Assembly: GCF_004137345.1 (NCBI RefSeq)
Contig: NZ_SDWV01000009.1
Span: 62,001-126,000, forward strand
Direction: 5' to 3'
DNA from: Nocardioides zhouii
Lineage (GTDB): Bacteria > Actinomycetota > Actinomycetes > Propionibacteriales > Nocardioidaceae
DNA length: 64,000 nucleotides
Below the pieces are notes generated by a model. It saw nothing but the letters and a program-made list of their open reading frames with translations. It did no database searches and had not been told where the DNA came from. Positions 42,575-51,625 of this stretch are shown here, in pieces. The translations under genes were made by a program, and so were the position numbers. The first letter of the stretch is position 1; each line of letters starts with the position of its first letter.

Positions 42575-43714
42575 TTGCACGTCGCGCACCTGACCCTGCA
42601 CGACTTCCGCTCGTACGCCGACATCGACGTCGCGCTCGAGCCGGGGGCGACGGCCTTCATCGGCCGCAACGGCCAGGGCAAGACCAACCTCGTCGAGGCG
42701 ATCGACTACCTCTCCCGTCTGTCGTCGCACCGCGTCGCCACCGACGCCCCGCTCGTGCGGGCCGGCGCCGACCAGGCGATCGTCCGGGCGTCGGTCGTGA
42801 AGGAGGGTCGTACGGCGCTGCTCGAGGTCGAGCTCAATCCCGGTCGCGCCAACCGCGCCCGCATCAACCGCTCACCGCTGCCTCGACCGCGCGAGATCAT
42901 CGGCCTGGTGCGTACGGTCGTCTTCTCCCCCGACGACCTGACCCTGGTCAAGGGGGACCCGTCCGACCGGCGCAAGCTCCTCGACGACCTGCTGGTGCTG
43001 CGTGCGCCGCGGCTGGCCGGAGTCCGTTCCGACTACGACCGGATCCTGCGGCAGCGCAACAGCCTGCTCAAGACCGCCGGCATCGCCCGCGGCTCCTCGC
43101 GCGACGCTGCGATGTCGACGCTCGAGATCTGGGACGACAACCTGGCCCGCGTCGGCGCCGAGATCCTCGGCGCGCGGTTGCAGCTCGTCGAGGACCTGCG
43201 GCCCTACCTCGGCAAGGCGTACGAGGCAGTCGCCCGCGGCGCGAAACGTGACGACGCCGACCTCGAGTACAAGGCCAGCATCGAGCTGGGTGACGACCTC
43301 CAGCAGGCGTTGCTCGACGCGATCGCCACGAAACGCAAGGACGAGCTCGACCGCGGCATCTCGCTCGTCGGCCCGCACCGCGACGAGCTGCTGCTCACCC
43401 TCGGGACCGGTTCCGGGCCCGACGACCTGCGGCTGCCGGTCAAGGGGTACGCGTCGCACGGGGAGTCGTGGTCGTTCGCGCTCGCCCTCCGGCTGGCGTC
43501 GTACGACCTGCTCCGCGCGGACGGCGACGACCCGATCCTCGTGCTCGACGACGTCTTCGCCGAGCTCGACGCCGAGCGCCGCAGCCAGCTCGCCGAGCTC
43601 GTCGCCGGCGCCGAGCAGGTACTGGTCACCGCTGCGGTCGCGGCCGACGTACCTGCGTCGCTCCAGGGCGTGCGCTACCTCGTGGCCGACGGAGCCGTGA
43701 CCCGTGACGACTGA
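42575..43714 (+). CDS. recF: DNA replication and repair protein RecF
   Basis: 379 residues. SMC-like ATPase with Walker [16 protein letters not shown], a signature region near 305 ([14 protein letters not shown]) and Walker [12 protein letters not shown]. It loads RecA at gaps with RecO/RecR. It starts with TTG at 42575, 6 bp after gnd. The stop overlaps the next gene by 11 bp, so recF and dciA are probably coupled. Confidence 0.96.
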   Translation: MHVAHLTLHDFRSYADIDVALEPGATAFIGRNGQGKTNLVEAIDYLSRLSSHRVATDAPLVRAGADQAIVRASVVKEGRTALLEVELNPGRANRARINRSPLPRPREIIGLVRTVVFSPDDLTLVKGDPSDRRKLLDDLLVLRAPRLAGVRSDYDRILRQRNSLLKTAGIARGSSRDAAMSTLEIWDDNLARVGAEILGARLQLVEDLRPYLGKAYEAVARGAKRDDADLEYKASIELGDDLQQALLDAIATKRKDELDRGISLVGPHRDELLLTLGTGSGPDDLRLPVKGYASHGESWSFALALRLASYDLLRADGDDPILVLDDVFAELDAERRSQLAELVAGAEQVLVTAAVAADVPASLQGVRYLVADGAVTRDD

Positions 43715-44255
43715 CGACGACACCGAGGGCCAGGGCGAGCCGGCGGCCGAGCCGCCGGCGGAGCACCGGCCCGACGGCCTCGACCTCGCGAAGTCGGCCT
43801 CGCGCGCCGCGGCCGCCAGCGCCGGCACACCGGCGCGCAAGAAGCCGGGTCCCCGGCGGCGTACGTTCACCCGGTCCTCCGGGGCCAGGCCCGACGACCG
43901 CGACCCGCAGCTCCTCGACGATGCGATGGGACGGCTCATCGCGCGCCACGGCTGGGAGCTCGACCTCAAGGTGCAGGGGGTCTTCGGTCGCTGGGCAGAG
44001 CTCGTCGGCCAGGAGGTCGCCGACCACTGCACCCCCGAATCGTTCGAGGACGGCCGGCTCGTCGTCCGCACCGACTCCACGGCCTGGGCCACGCAGCTCA
44101 AGCTGCTCGCGCCCAGCGTCGTACGCCGCCTCAACGAGGACCTCGGGCACGGCACCGTGATGGCGATCGAGGTGCTCGGGCCCCACCTGCCGAGCTGGAA
44201 GAAGGGCAAGCTCAGCAGTCGCGACGGGCGCGGTCCTCGCGACACCTACGGATGA
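43704..44255 (+). CDS. dciA: DciA-family (DUF721) helicase-loading protein
   Basis: 183 residues. A disordered, Ala/Pro-rich N-terminus (1-60) precedes the DUF721 KH-like domain (~75-165, [18 protein letters not shown] and [15 protein letters not shown]). DciA interacts with and helps load the replicative helicase in bacteria lacking DnaC/DnaI. The recF-dciA-gyrB order is standard in actinobacteria. The GTG start lies within recF. Confidence 0.88.
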   Translation: MTTDDDTEGQGEPAAEPPAEHRPDGLDLAKSASRAAAASAGTPARKKPGPRRRTFTRSSGARPDDRDPQLLDDAMGRLIARHGWELDLKVQGVFGRWAELVGQEVADHCTPESFEDGRLVVRTDSTAWATQLKLLAPSVVRRLNEDLGHGTVMAIEVLGPHLPSWKKGKLSSRDGRGPRDTYG

Positions 44256-44358
44256 TCGAGCGCCGCGGCGACGAGAGGCCTGATCTGCCGATCTGCGGGC
44301 CTCGCGTTGGTAGGGGGACCCACCGACCCCCCTGTTCGGCCCTCTGAACCGGCCTCAT

Positions 44359-44381
44359 GTGGCCCCTGAGGGCCACTTTTT
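44359..44381 (+). terminator. Intrinsic terminator between dciA and gyrB
   Basis: GTGGCCC (44359-44365), loop CTGA, GGGCCAC (44370-44376), then TTTTT (44377-44381). It is a textbook Rho-independent terminator about 100 nt after the dciA stop and upstream of the likely gyrB promoter. Confidence 0.85.
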
Positions 44382-44413
44382 CCACCGATCCACCCCATCT
44401 GCGGGGTGGGTGC

Positions 44414-44442
44414 TTCGGTTGGAGGGCCCTGACCGGTAGTAT
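44414..44442 (+). promoter_or_regulatory. Candidate gyrB promoter
   Basis: TTCGGT (44414-44419), 17-bp spacer and TAGTAT (44437-44442), beginning 33 bp after the terminator and about 95 bp upstream of the gyrB start. The -10 is a good match, the -35 poor, as is common for actinobacterial housekeeping promoters. Confidence 0.4.
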
Positions 44443-44536
44443 GACAAGTCGAGTCGCACGCCTGGTTGCCCCTGCAACAGCCGCGACTCGACTCATGTCG
44501 AACGCCCGTCACGGGCGATGGGAAGAAGGCTATGCC

Positions 44537-46714
44537 TTGAGCGAAGAGAACGTCGAGAACATCCCGGATCCGACCACCGACTCGCCCCCCGCAGACTCCC
44601 CCACTCCCGCCGAGGCCATCGCCGAGGCGGTCGAGGCGGCGGTCGAGAAGCGCAGCAGCAACGCGGTCGACGAGGACTTCGAGTACGACGCCTCCGCCAT
44701 CACCGTCCTCGAGGGCCTCGAGGCCGTCCGCAAGAGGCCGGGCATGTACATCGGCTCGACCGGCGAGCGCGGCCTGCACCACCTCATCTGGGAGATCGTG
44801 GACAACGGCGTCGACGAGGCCCTCGCGGGCATCTGCGACCGGATCGTCCTGACGCTCCAGGCCGACGGCGGAGTCCGGGTCGAGGACAACGGCCGCGGCA
44901 TCCCGACCGACACCGCGCCCGGGCAGGAGATGCCCGCGCTCACCATGGCGCTGACGATGCTCCACGCCGGCGGCAAGTTCGGCGGCGGCGGCTACAAGGT
45001 CTCCGGTGGTCTCCACGGCGTCGGCGTCTCGGTCGTCAACGCGCTGTCGTCCCGCCTCGTGGCAGAGGTCAAGAACCGCGGCCACCTGTGGCGCCAGACC
45101 TTCCAGCTCGGAGTGCCCGACGCCGACCTCGAGCAGATCCGCCCGATGGAGGCCGGCGAGCGCACCGGCACGACCGTGACCTGGTACGCCTCGGAGGACA
45201 TCTTCGAGTCCACCCACTACAACCTCGAGACGATCACCTCGCGACTGCGCGAGATGGCGTTCCTCAACAAGGGCGTGGAGTTCGTCGTACGCGACGAGCG
45301 CGAGGACGCCGAGTCGCGCGTCGACGCCGTCCAGGACGACTCGATCGACAACACCATCGACAACGCCGGCCACGACGCGATCAAGCGCGGCGAGGGCGGC
45401 GGCCTCGAGCAGGTCTTCAAGTACGACCGTGGCCTCGTCGACTACGTCGAGCACCTCAACCGCCGCAAGACCCTGGCCAACGCGACCGTGATCTCGTTCG
45501 AGGCCGACACCCCCGAGTCGGTCGAGAACCACATGAGCCTCGAGGTGGCGATGCAGTGGAACGCCTCGTACACCGAGTCGGTCCACACCTTCGCCAACAA
45601 CATCAACACCCACGAGGGCGGCACGCACGAGGAGGGCTTCCGTGCGTCGCTCACCTCCCTGGTCAACCACTGGGGCGAGGAGTGGGGGCTGATCAAGAAG
45701 AAGGAGGACCGCGTCTCGGGCGACGACATCCGCGAGGGCCTGACCGCGATCGTCTCCATCAAGCTCGCCGAGCCGCAGTTCGAGGGCCAGACCAAGACCA
45801 AGCTCGGCAACACCGAGGCCAAGGGCTTCACCCAGCGGATCATGAACGACCAGCTCGGCGCGTGGTTCGAGGAGAACCCGGCCGAGGGCCGCGACATCGT
45901 CCGCAAGTCGCAGGCCGCCGCGAGTGCCCGCATCGCCGCCCGCAAGGCCCGCGAGCTGGCCCGCGGTCGCAAGGGCCTGCTCGGCGGCGGCGGCCTCCCC
46001 GGCAAGCTGAGCGACTGCCAGTCGACCAACCCGGAGGAGTGCGAGGTCTTCGTCGTCGAGGGCGACTCGGCCGGCGGCTCCGCGCGCCAGGGCCGCGACC
46101 CGCGCATCCAGGCGATCCTCCCGATCCGCGGCAAGATCCTCAACGTCGAGAAGGCGCGCATCGACAAGGTGCTCGCCAACACCGAGGTGCAGGCGATCAT
46201 CTCCGCGCTCGGCACCGGCATCCAGGAGGACTTCAACCTCGAGAAGCTGCGCTACCACAAGGTCGTGATGATGGCCGACGCCGACGTCGACGGCCACCAC
46301 ATCAACACGCTCCTGCTGACGCTGCTCTTCCGCTTCATGAAGCCGCTGATCGAGCACGGCTACGTCTACATGGCGCAGCCCCCGCTCTACCGCCTCCGCT
46401 GGAACAAGCCGGCGGAGCACGAGTTCGTCTACTCCGACGCCGAGCGCGACGCGCTGCTCGCCGACGGGCTCGCCCAGGGCCGCAAGCTGCCCAAGGAGAA
46501 CCCGGTCCAGCGTTACAAGGGTCTCGGCGAGATGAACGCCGACGAGCTCTGGGAGACCACGATGGATCCCGATGCCCGCCTGATGAAGCAGGTCACCCTC
46601 GACGACGCGGCCCAGGCCGACGAGATCTTCTCGATCCTGATGGGCGAGGACGTCGAGCAGCGCAGGTCGTTCATCCAACGCAACGCCAAGGACGTCCGTT
46701 TCCTCGATATCTAG
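44537..46714 (+). CDS. gyrB: DNA gyrase subunit B
   Basis: 725 residues from the TTG at 44537, chosen for AAGAAGG 7 nt upstream; ATG 44495 in frame lacks a ribosome-binding site and ATG 44532 is out of frame. GHKL ATPase motifs ([18 protein letters not shown]), a transducer domain, Toprim motifs EGDSAGG and [11 protein letters not shown], and a C-terminal tail. The ~55-residue N-terminal extension is acidic and Pro/Ala-rich. It forms gyrase with GyrA, encoded 60 nt downstream, and is the target of aminocoumarins. Confidence 0.97.
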   Translation: MSEENVENIPDPTTDSPPADSPTPAEAIAEAVEAAVEKRSSNAVDEDFEYDASAITVLEGLEAVRKRPGMYIGSTGERGLHHLIWEIVDNGVDEALAGICDRIVLTLQADGGVRVEDNGRGIPTDTAPGQEMPALTMALTMLHAGGKFGGGGYKVSGGLHGVGVSVVNALSSRLVAEVKNRGHLWRQTFQLGVPDADLEQIRPMEAGERTGTTVTWYASEDIFESTHYNLETITSRLREMAFLNKGVEFVVRDEREDAESRVDAVQDDSIDNTIDNAGHDAIKRGEGGGLEQVFKYDRGLVDYVEHLNRRKTLANATVISFEADTPESVENHMSLEVAMQWNASYTESVHTFANNINTHEGGTHEEGFRASLTSLVNHWGEEWGLIKKKEDRVSGDDIREGLTAIVSIKLAEPQFEGQTKTKLGNTEAKGFTQRIMNDQLGAWFEENPAEGRDIVRKSQAAASARIAARKARELARGRKGLLGGGGLPGKLSDCQSTNPEECEVFVVEGDSAGGSARQGRDPRIQAILPIRGKILNVEKARIDKVLANTEVQAIISALGTGIQEDFNLEKLRYHKVVMMADADVDGHHINTLLLTLLFRFMKPLIEHGYVYMAQPPLYRLRWNKPAEHEFVYSDAERDALLADGLAQGRKLPKENPVQRYKGLGEMNADELWETTMDPDARLMKQVTLDDAAQADEIFSILMGEDVEQRRSFIQRNAKDVRFLDI

Positions 46715-46774
46715 GTCGCTAGCCGCATCTACGACCAGCCCTAGACATCGATAGAACGCAGGAGAGAACCAGAC

Positions 46775-49501
46775 ATGACCGAGATCCCCACGGACACCGG
46801 CGGCGGCAACGACGGCTTCGGCTTCGGCGACGAGCGCATCCAGCCGATCGAGCTGCAGACGCTCATGCAGCAGTCCTACATCGACTACGCGATGACCGTC
46901 ATCGTCGGGCGCGCGCTGCCCGACGTACGCGACGGGCTCAAGCCCGTGCACCGCCGCATCCTCTATGCGATGTACGACGGCGGCTACCGCCCCGACCGCG
47001 GGTTCTCCAAGTGCTCCCGCGTCGTCGGTGACGTGATGGGTCAGTACCACCCCCACGGCGACACGGCGATCTACGACACCATGGTCCGCCTCGCGCAGCC
47101 GTGGGTGCTGCGCTCGCCGCTGATCAACGGACAGGGCAACTTCGGCTCGCCGGGCAACGACTCCGCCGCCGCCATGCGTTACACCGAGTGCCGGATGGCG
47201 CCGCTGGCCATGGAGATGGTCCGCGACATCACCGAGGACACCGTCGACTTCCGCCCCAACTACGACGGGCGTTCGCAGGAACCGACGATCCTGCCGTCGC
47301 GCTTCCCGAACCTCCTCGTCAACGGCTCGGCCGGCATCGCGGTCGGAATGGCGACCAACATCCCGCCGCACAACCTGCGTGAGGTCTCCGAGGCCGCGAC
47401 GTGGGCGCTCGAGCACCCCGACGCCACGCGCGAGGAGCTCCAGGACGCGATCATCGAGCGGATCAAGGGCCCCGACTTCCCCAACGGCGCCCTGATCGTC
47501 GGTCGCCAGGGCATCGAGCAGGCCTACCGCACCGGTCGCGGCTCGATCACCCAGCGCGCCGTCGTCGAGATCGACGAGGACGCCAAGGGCCGCACCATGC
47601 TGGTCATCAGCGAGCTGCCCTACATGGTCAACCCCGACAACCTGGCGCTCAAGATCGCGGAGCTCGCCGACTCCGGCCGGATCCAGGGCATCTCCGACGT
47701 CCGCGACGACACCAGCTCGCGTACGGGCCAGCGCCTGGTCATCGTCCTCAAGCGCGACGCCGTCGCTCGCGTGGTGCTCAACAACCTGTTCAAGCACACC
47801 GAGCTCCAGACCAACTTCTCCGCCAACATGCTGGCGCTGGTCGACGGCGTGCCGCGCACGCTCCCGGTCGACCAGTTCATCTCCAACTGGGTCACCCACC
47901 AGGTCGAGGTCATCCAGCGGCGTACGCGCTTCCGCCTCGCCGAGGCCGAGCGTCAGGCCCACATCTACCGCGGCTACGCCAAGGCGCTCGATGCCCTCGA
48001 CGAGGTCATCGCGCTCATCCGGCGCAGCCCCGACGTCGACGAGGCCCGCACCGGCCTCATCGAGCTGCTCGACATCGACGAGATCCAGGCGGACGCGATC
48101 CTGCAGATGCAGTTGCGGCAGCTCGCGGCCCTGCAGCGCCAGCGGATCCTGGACCGCCTGACCGAGCTCGAGCGCGTGATCGCCGACCTCGAGGACATCC
48201 TCGCCAACGAGCCCCGCCAGCGGCAGATCATCTCCGACGAGCTCAAGGAGATCACCGACAAGTACGGCAACGACCGGCGTACGCAGATCATCGCCGCCGA
48301 CGGCGACCTTTCCATGGAGGACCTGATCCCCGACGAGGACCTCGTCGTCTCGATCACCCGCGGTGGCTACGCCAAGCGCACGCGCGCCGACCAGTACCGG
48401 CTCCAGAAGCGCGGCGGCAAGGGCGTACGCGGTGCGACGCTGCGCGGCGACGACGTCGTCCAGCACTTCATCGCGACCACCAACCACCACTGGCTGCTGT
48501 TCTTCACGACCGCCGGTCGGGTCTACCGCACCAAGGCGTACAACCTCCCCGAGGCCGCCCGCGACGCGAAGGGCGGCCACGTCGCCGGGCTGCTGAGCTT
48601 CCAGCCCGACGAGGACATCGCCCAGGTGCTGGCGATCCGCGACTACGAGCAGGCTCCCTACCTCGTGCTCGCCACCCGCACCGGCCTGGTCAAGAAGACC
48701 AAGCTCGGCGACTACAACAGCCCGCGCCAGGCCGGCGTCATCGCGATCAACTTCCGCGAGGACGACGACGAGCTGATCGGCGCCGAGCTGGTCGACGCGG
48801 ACGACCACATCCTGCTCGTCTCCCGCAAGGGCCAGTCGATCCGGTTCCAGGCCGACGACGACCAGCTGCGGCCGATGGGTCGCGCGACGGGCGGCGTACG
48901 CGGCATGAAGTTCCGCGACGGCGACTCCCTTCTGTCGATGTCGGTCATCCGCGCCGCGCAGGTCGCGGCCGAGGAGGCCGTCGAGGGCGACGCGTCGGAG
49001 TCCGACGAGGTCAAGGAGCAGTACGTCTTCACGATCACTGACGGCGGCTTCGCCAAGCGCAGCCGGATCAGCGACTACCGCCTGCAGTCCCGCGGCGGCA
49101 TCGGCATCAAGGCGATGTCGCTGGCCAACGAGGACCGCGGCGGCCTGGTCGGCGCGTTCATCGTCGAGGAGGAGGACGAGGTCCTCTCGATCACCAGCAA
49201 TGGCCAGGTCGTCCGCAGCCCGATCGACGCGAACTTCCGGCCCACCGGCCGCTCGACGATGGGCGTGAAGTTCGTGACGCCGAAGTCGGGCGACTCGGTC
49301 GCGGTCGTGGCCCGCTCGGTGGAGGCCAAGGTCATCGAGGAGGCCACGGATCAGGTCACCGAGGGAGCAGCCGAGGCTGCTGTCGAATCGCCGGACGTCG
49401 TCGACGGTGCAACAATCGATGGTCAGGATGCTGTCGAGGCGCCTGTCGAGAGCTCGCTCGATGCGAGTGACCTCAGCCGCGACAAGAACACCGAGGAGTG
49501 A
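46775..49501 (+). CDS. gyrA: DNA gyrase subunit A
   Basis: 908 residues. Catalytic Tyr136 in AAMRYTECR, a winged-helix breakage-reunion domain, a coiled-coil gate and six beta-pinwheel blades in the C-terminal half, with the GyrA box near [10 protein letters not shown]. The quinolone region reads [10 protein letters not shown], with Thr97 at the position of E. coli Ser83 and Asp101 at Asp87. The ~60-residue C-terminal tail is acidic. AGGAG precedes the ATG. Confidence 0.97.
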   Translation: MTEIPTDTGGGNDGFGFGDERIQPIELQTLMQQSYIDYAMTVIVGRALPDVRDGLKPVHRRILYAMYDGGYRPDRGFSKCSRVVGDVMGQYHPHGDTAIYDTMVRLAQPWVLRSPLINGQGNFGSPGNDSAAAMRYTECRMAPLAMEMVRDITEDTVDFRPNYDGRSQEPTILPSRFPNLLVNGSAGIAVGMATNIPPHNLREVSEAATWALEHPDATREELQDAIIERIKGPDFPNGALIVGRQGIEQAYRTGRGSITQRAVVEIDEDAKGRTMLVISELPYMVNPDNLALKIAELADSGRIQGISDVRDDTSSRTGQRLVIVLKRDAVARVVLNNLFKHTELQTNFSANMLALVDGVPRTLPVDQFISNWVTHQVEVIQRRTRFRLAEAERQAHIYRGYAKALDALDEVIALIRRSPDVDEARTGLIELLDIDEIQADAILQMQLRQLAALQRQRILDRLTELERVIADLEDILANEPRQRQIISDELKEITDKYGNDRRTQIIAADGDLSMEDLIPDEDLVVSITRGGYAKRTRADQYRLQKRGGKGVRGATLRGDDVVQHFIATTNHHWLLFFTTAGRVYRTKAYNLPEAARDAKGGHVAGLLSFQPDEDIAQVLAIRDYEQAPYLVLATRTGLVKKTKLGDYNSPRQAGVIAINFREDDDELIGAELVDADDHILLVSRKGQSIRFQADDDQLRPMGRATGGVRGMKFRDGDSLLSMSVIRAAQVAAEEAVEGDASESDEVKEQYVFTITDGGFAKRSRISDYRLQSRGGIGIKAMSLANEDRGGLVGAFIVEEEDEVLSITSNGQVVRSPIDANFRPTGRSTMGVKFVTPKSGDSVAVVARSVEAKVIEEATDQVTEGAAEAAVESPDVVDGATIDGQDAVEAPVESSLDASDLSRDKNTEE

Positions 49502-49504
49502 TCC

Positions 49505-50065
49505 ATGTCGGACCGCACCGCGCCCCCCGGTAGTGACGCAGCCCGTCGTGCCCCCGAGAAGGAACCTGCCCGCAGGTCCCTGACCGAGCGGCTGCAGGAC
49601 ACGATGTCCAACGCCGCCCAGGAGCACCGCGCCAGCGCGGCGACCGGGTCCTCGCGGGGCCGCCGCGCCTCGCGTACGCCGGGTCGGCAGCCGCGCCGGG
49701 CGCGCCTTCGGCTGACGCGGATCGACCCCTGGTCGGTCATGAAGACCTCGTTCCTGCTGTCTGTGGCCTTCGGTGTCGTCACCTTCGTCGCGATCTTCAT
49801 GGTGTGGTCGGTGCTCGGTGCCGCCGGCGTGTGGGACTCGATCAACTCGGCCGTCGCGAGCATCGTCGAGGGCGACAGCGGCAACTCCACCTTCGACGTC
49901 ACCGACTACGTCGGGATGTCGCGGGTGCTCGGCTTCACGCTCCTGGTCTCGGTGCTCGACGTCATCCTGCTGACGGCGATCGCCACCCTGACGGCCTTCC
50001 TCTACAACCTCGCGGCCGCCCTGCTGGGCGGCATCGAGGTCACCCTCGCCGAGGACGAGAAGTGA
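49505..50065 (+). CDS. DUF3566 membrane protein
   Basis: 186 residues. A basic, disordered N-terminal ~70 residues is followed by two membrane helices (~80-105 and ~140-170) that define DUF3566, after a RIDPWSVMK lead-in. It follows gyrA by 3 nt, with a GAGGAG ribosome-binding site at the end of gyrA. Orthologues occupy the same place in most actinobacteria and have no agreed function. Confidence 0.9.
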   Translation: MSDRTAPPGSDAARRAPEKEPARRSLTERLQDTMSNAAQEHRASAATGSSRGRRASRTPGRQPRRARLRLTRIDPWSVMKTSFLLSVAFGVVTFVAIFMVWSVLGAAGVWDSINSAVASIVEGDSGNSTFDVTDYVGMSRVLGFTLLVSVLDVILLTAIATLTAFLYNLAAALLGGIEVTLAEDEK

Positions 50066-50177
50066 GTTCACTCCTCGCCGGTTGAGGTGCGAGCGCCAGC
50101 GAGCCCCGAAACCCCCTCGATTGGCTCCGCCTGACCGCGGTCAGGTAATCTTCGGCGTCGCCGCACAGCGGCACTGC

Positions 50178-50251
50178 GGGCCTATAGCTCAGACGGTTAG
50201 AGCGCTTCCCTGATAAGGAAGAGGTCGGAGGTTCAAGTCCTCCTAGGCCCA
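50178..50251 (+). tRNA. ileT: tRNA-Ile (GAT)
   Basis: 74 nt. Acceptor arms GGGCCTA/TAGGCCC, D-arm GCTC..GAGC, anticodon loop CTGATAA with GAT at 50212-50214, T-arm GGAGG-TTCAAGT-CCTCC. CCA is not encoded. The position after gyrA is conserved. Confidence 0.98.
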
Positions 50252-50295
50252 CTCCATCCTTGTTCGTCGTCCCACCTTTCGCTGAGGAGAACCGC

Positions 50296-50421
50296 ATGAA
50301 GAAGCTCCTGCTGGTCATCCTCGCCGCGGCCGGCGCCGCGATCGCGAAGAAGAAGATGGACGAGGGCAAGAACGAGCAGGCCCTCTGGGCCGAGGCCACG
50401 GACACCGTCCACAAGTCCTGA
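50296..50421 (+). CDS. DLW-39-family microprotein
   Basis: 41 residues. A hydrophobic N-terminal helix ([16 protein letters not shown]) is followed by a basic patch ([10 protein letters not shown]) and the family block ALWAEATD. It lies between the tRNA-Ile and tRNA-Ala genes with GAGGAG before the ATG, as in other actinobacteria, where such proteins are called DLW-39. Probably a membrane-bound small protein. Function unknown. Confidence 0.8.
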   Translation: MKKLLLVILAAAGAAIAKKKMDEGKNEQALWAEATDTVHKS

Positions 50422-50451
50422 CGCTCACCGGCGCTCCGCGCCGACCCTCAC

Positions 50452-50527
50452 GGGGCCTTGGCGCAATTGGTAGCGCACCTGCTTTGCAAGCAGGGGGTTA
50501 GGGGTTCGAGTCCCCTAGGCTCCACCA
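50452..50527 (+). tRNA. alaT: tRNA-Ala (TGC) with encoded CCA
   Basis: 76 nt including CCA. Acceptor GGGGCCT/AGGCTCC with the G3-T70 wobble diagnostic of alanine tRNA, anticodon loop TTTGCAA with TGC at 50485-50487, T-arm GGGG-TTCGAGT-CCCC. Its last nine bases belong to the 17-bp repeat that flanks the downstream islet. Confidence 0.98.
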
Positions 50528-50535
50528 GCTTCACC
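50519..50535 (+). repeat. Left 17-bp direct repeat (att-like)
   Basis: GCTCCACCAGCTTCACC, spanning the tRNA-Ala 3' end (including CCA) and the next 8 bases. The identical sequence recurs at 51609-51625. Confidence 0.75.
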
Positions 50536-50545
50536 CACCCGCGCC

Positions 50546-50571
50546 TGCGCAACTGGTAGCGGGCTCCACCA
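50546..50571 (+). pseudogene. tRNA-Ala remnant (D-arm joined to 3' end)
   Basis: TGCGCAACTGGTAGCG resembles the D-arm of the intact tRNA-Ala and is followed directly by GGCTCCACCA, its 3' end; the anticodon and T arms are missing. It cannot fold as a tRNA. Probably left by recombination at the tRNA site. Confidence 0.5.
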
Positions 50572-50577
50572 CTGTGT

Positions 50578-50614
50578 TGAGTTGCGACATGGGTGACAGC
50601 TGAGTCGCGACATG
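50578..50614 (+). repeat. Tandem 14-bp repeat, possible IS-end remnant
   Basis: TGAGTTGCGACATG (50578-50591) and TGAGTCGCGACATG (50601-50614), 13 of 14 identical, period 23 bp. Resembles the terminal sequence style of IS481-like elements, from memory only; no transposase is nearby. Confidence 0.4.
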
Positions 50615-50628
50615 TGAGTCCGTTGGAC

Positions 50629-50653
50629 GCCCGGGCCAGCGGCCCGGGCTTTT
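50629..50653 (+). terminator. Intrinsic terminator after the tRNA genes
   Basis: GCCCGGGCC (50629-50637), loop AGC, GGCCCGGGC (50641-50649), then TTTTA. A 9-bp GC stem with a T-run, about 100 nt after tRNA-Ala. Confidence 0.8.
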
Positions 50654-50752
50654 ATGCGTGTTGCTTCTGATCCTGTTCGAGGAGGGGCGAGGCAAGACGC
50701 GTTGTCGCCTCGGCCGCCGTCCGGCGAGGAGAGTCTCTGCGAGGATCAAGCG

Positions 50753-51472
50753 ATGAGTCAGCAGCCGCCGCACGTCAAGCCCACGGCGTCGGTCTATATC
50801 GACGGCCTGAACCTCTATCGGCGACTGCTGGCGGGGCGTCCCGAGCTCAAGTGGCTCAACGTCGAGGCGCTCGCTGAGCATCTGCTTCCTGAGTACGACA
50901 TTGTGCGCGTCCGGTACTTCACGGCGGTGATCAAGGCGCTCCCCGGAGCGGATGCGACGTCCCCGCAACGCCAGCAGGTGTATCTCCGCGCGCTCCGAAG
51001 CCTTCCGCGGACGACTGTGGAACTTGGGAAGTTCCGGATCGACCCACGAGTGATGCCCGTGCACCCGACGGAGTGGGAGCCAGACGGGAGCCCGCGCCGG
51101 GTGCGGGTCAAGAAGACGGAGGAGAAGGGATCTGATGTCGCACTGGCGAGCCGGTTGCTCGTTGACGCCATGCACGGCGACGCGGACTTGTTCGTCGTGC
51201 TGACGAACGACTCCGATCTCGTCATGCCGCTCAGGCTGGTGCGCGAAGACTTGAATCGCGAAGTCGGTCTCTTGTCTCCGATGCAGCCCAAACGTGCGAG
51301 CAACGAACTCAAGCAGACAAACCCAACTCTTCACCGCCATGTCACGCCGGAGGCGGTGGCAGCATCTCAGCTCCCAGATGTCCTTCGGGTCGATGTCGGG
51401 ACGTTCCACCGGCCTCGGAAGTGGTCCGGAAATTCCGAAGGCTCCGCCGAAGCGGAGCCTTCTAACCAGTAG
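50753..51472 (+). CDS. NYN-domain (PIN-like) protein, putative ribonuclease
   Basis: 239 residues. The NYN/PIN-like fold shows first acidic motif VYIDGLNLYRR (~14-24), then KGSDVALASRLLVDA and FVVLTNDSDLVMPL with the conserved Asp residues of the metal site. NYN proteins are RNA-cleaving or RNA-processing enzymes. ATG at 50753 with GAGG 8 nt upstream. The codon mix is somewhat less GC-biased than neighbouring genes. It is the sole cargo of the tRNA-Ala islet, which suggests horizontal acquisition. A defence or RNA-quality role is possible but not shown. Confidence 0.8.
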   Translation: MSQQPPHVKPTASVYIDGLNLYRRLLAGRPELKWLNVEALAEHLLPEYDIVRVRYFTAVIKALPGADATSPQRQQVYLRALRSLPRTTVELGKFRIDPRVMPVHPTEWEPDGSPRRVRVKKTEEKGSDVALASRLLVDAMHGDADLFVVLTNDSDLVMPLRLVREDLNREVGLLSPMQPKRASNELKQTNPTLHRHVTPEAVAASQLPDVLRVDVGTFHRPRKWSGNSEGSAEAEPSNQ

Positions 51473-51608
51473 CCGAAGCATCTGGGGGTGTATGTACACC
51501 GTAGCGCGGGCGAGCGCCGAGGACCGCAATTTGCGGCCGAGATCTCAGGGCTCCGGCGCTGGGACGCGATCTGGTCCCTCGCAGCGAGCTGTCCGCGGTG
51601 CGACCTTT

Positions 51609-51625
51609 GCTCCACCAGCTTCACC
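51609..51625 (+). repeat. Right 17-bp direct repeat (att-like)
   Basis: GCTCCACCAGCTTCACC, identical to 50519-50535. It overlaps the stop codon of the TPR-LuxR gene (51621-51623), so that gene now ends inside the repeat. Confidence 0.75.

Larger units (their letters stand above)
50528..51625 (+). mobile_element. Small integrated islet at tRNA-Ala
   Basis: About 1.1 kb bounded by identical 17-bp repeats, the left one at the 3' end of tRNA-Ala as for tyrosine-recombinase integration. Contents: a tRNA-like remnant, a tandem 14-bp repeat, a terminator, one NYN-domain gene, and ~135 bp of gene-free DNA (51473-51608). No integrase is present, so it is a decayed or trans-mobilised element. It interrupts an otherwise conserved neighbourhood. 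Confidence 0.6.

Noticed and set aside
44532-44540. ATG at 44532 as the gyrB start
   Set aside because: It is out of frame and meets TGA after two codons; the TTG at 44537 has the ribosome-binding site and the correct frame.
44246-50071. 1941-codon minus-strand open frame across gyrB-gyrA
   Set aside because: It mirrors gyrB, gyrA and DUF3566, whose families are certain; it has no domain signatures of its own.
50546-50571. A third functional tRNA gene
   Set aside because: Only D-arm-like and acceptor 3' sequence are present; no anticodon or T arm can form.
50528-51625. Complete mobile element with its own integrase or transposase
   Set aside because: The only gene is the NYN protein; no recombinase, transposase or fragment of one is visible.
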